DNA from: an uncultured Cellvibrio sp.
Lineage (GTDB): Bacteria > Pseudomonadota > Gammaproteobacteria > Pseudomonadales > Cellvibrionaceae
NCBI GenBank assembly: GCA_946482345.1
Contig: CAMLRJ010000249.1
Location: 1 to 5,710 of the forward strand
Length of the DNA: 5,710 nt
Reading direction: 5' to 3'
Shown in pieces: positions 5,682-5,710 of this stretch (position 1 is the stretch's first letter; each line of letters starts with the position of its first letter). The notes beneath the pieces were generated by a model, which was given only the letters and a program-made list of their open reading frames with translations, did not search any database and was not told the DNA's origin. Both the position numbers and the translations under genes were made by a program.

Positions 5682-5710
5682 GGGGGGATTTAAAATCTCA
5701 GAAAATTTGA

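Noticed and set aside
1..5710. CRISPR array, tRNA or rRNA genes, or a defence or toxin-antitoxin system
   Set aside because: No regularly spaced repeats, cloverleaf or rRNA-like sequence was seen, and the coding space is fully accounted for by three carbohydrate-use genes.

Overview
The window holds a compact three-gene locus for using the rhamnogalacturonan I (RG-I) backbone of pectin. It suggests a Gram-negative, plant-polysaccharide-degrading gammaproteobacterium of the Cellvibrio/Saccharophagus type. That assignment is an inference from the gene set, the Tat-exported lyase, the moderate GC content and the style of the intergenic repeats; no rRNA or other marker gene is present to prove it.

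Layout: positions 1-112 are a repeat-rich, non-coding flank. It contains a 27-bp sequence found again, inverted, at the far right end, a GC-rich hairpin, and a G-quadruplex-type motif on the minus strand. Positions 113-2827 (minus strand) encode a 904-residue Tat-exported protein of the PcRGLX/YetA-like family (exo-rhamnogalacturonan lyase, PL26 type). Positions 2828-2995 are a 168-bp divergent control region with two well-formed back-to-back promoters, a perfect tandem 10-bp repeat between them, and four GATC sites. Positions 2996-4102 (plus) encode a cytoplasmic GH105 unsaturated rhamnogalacturonyl hydrolase (RhiN/YteR-like). After a 60-bp gap containing a hairpin, positions 4163-5650 (plus) encode a 12-TM sugar:cation symporter of the GPH family (RhiT-like). 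The window closes with the second inverted repeat copy, starting 4 bp after the transporter stop codon.

Inferred pathway: the exported lyase cuts RG-I or its oligomers in the periplasm and releases unsaturated galacturonosyl-rhamnose. The GPH symporter carries this across the inner membrane. The GH105 enzyme then hydrolyses it to rhamnose and an unsaturated uronic acid that rearranges to 5-keto-4-deoxyuronate for central metabolism. The hydrolase-transporter pair resembles the known rhiTN pair of Dickeya. The shared control region suggests one regulator governs both arms, but no regulator gene, TonB receptor or downstream catabolic gene lies in the window.

The pathway genes fit known families. 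The less expected signals are in the non-coding DNA: the tandem operator-like repeat fitted between two promoters, the GATC cluster, the mutually exclusive hairpin/G-quadruplex at the lyase 3' end, and the matching inverted repeats that close both transcription units.
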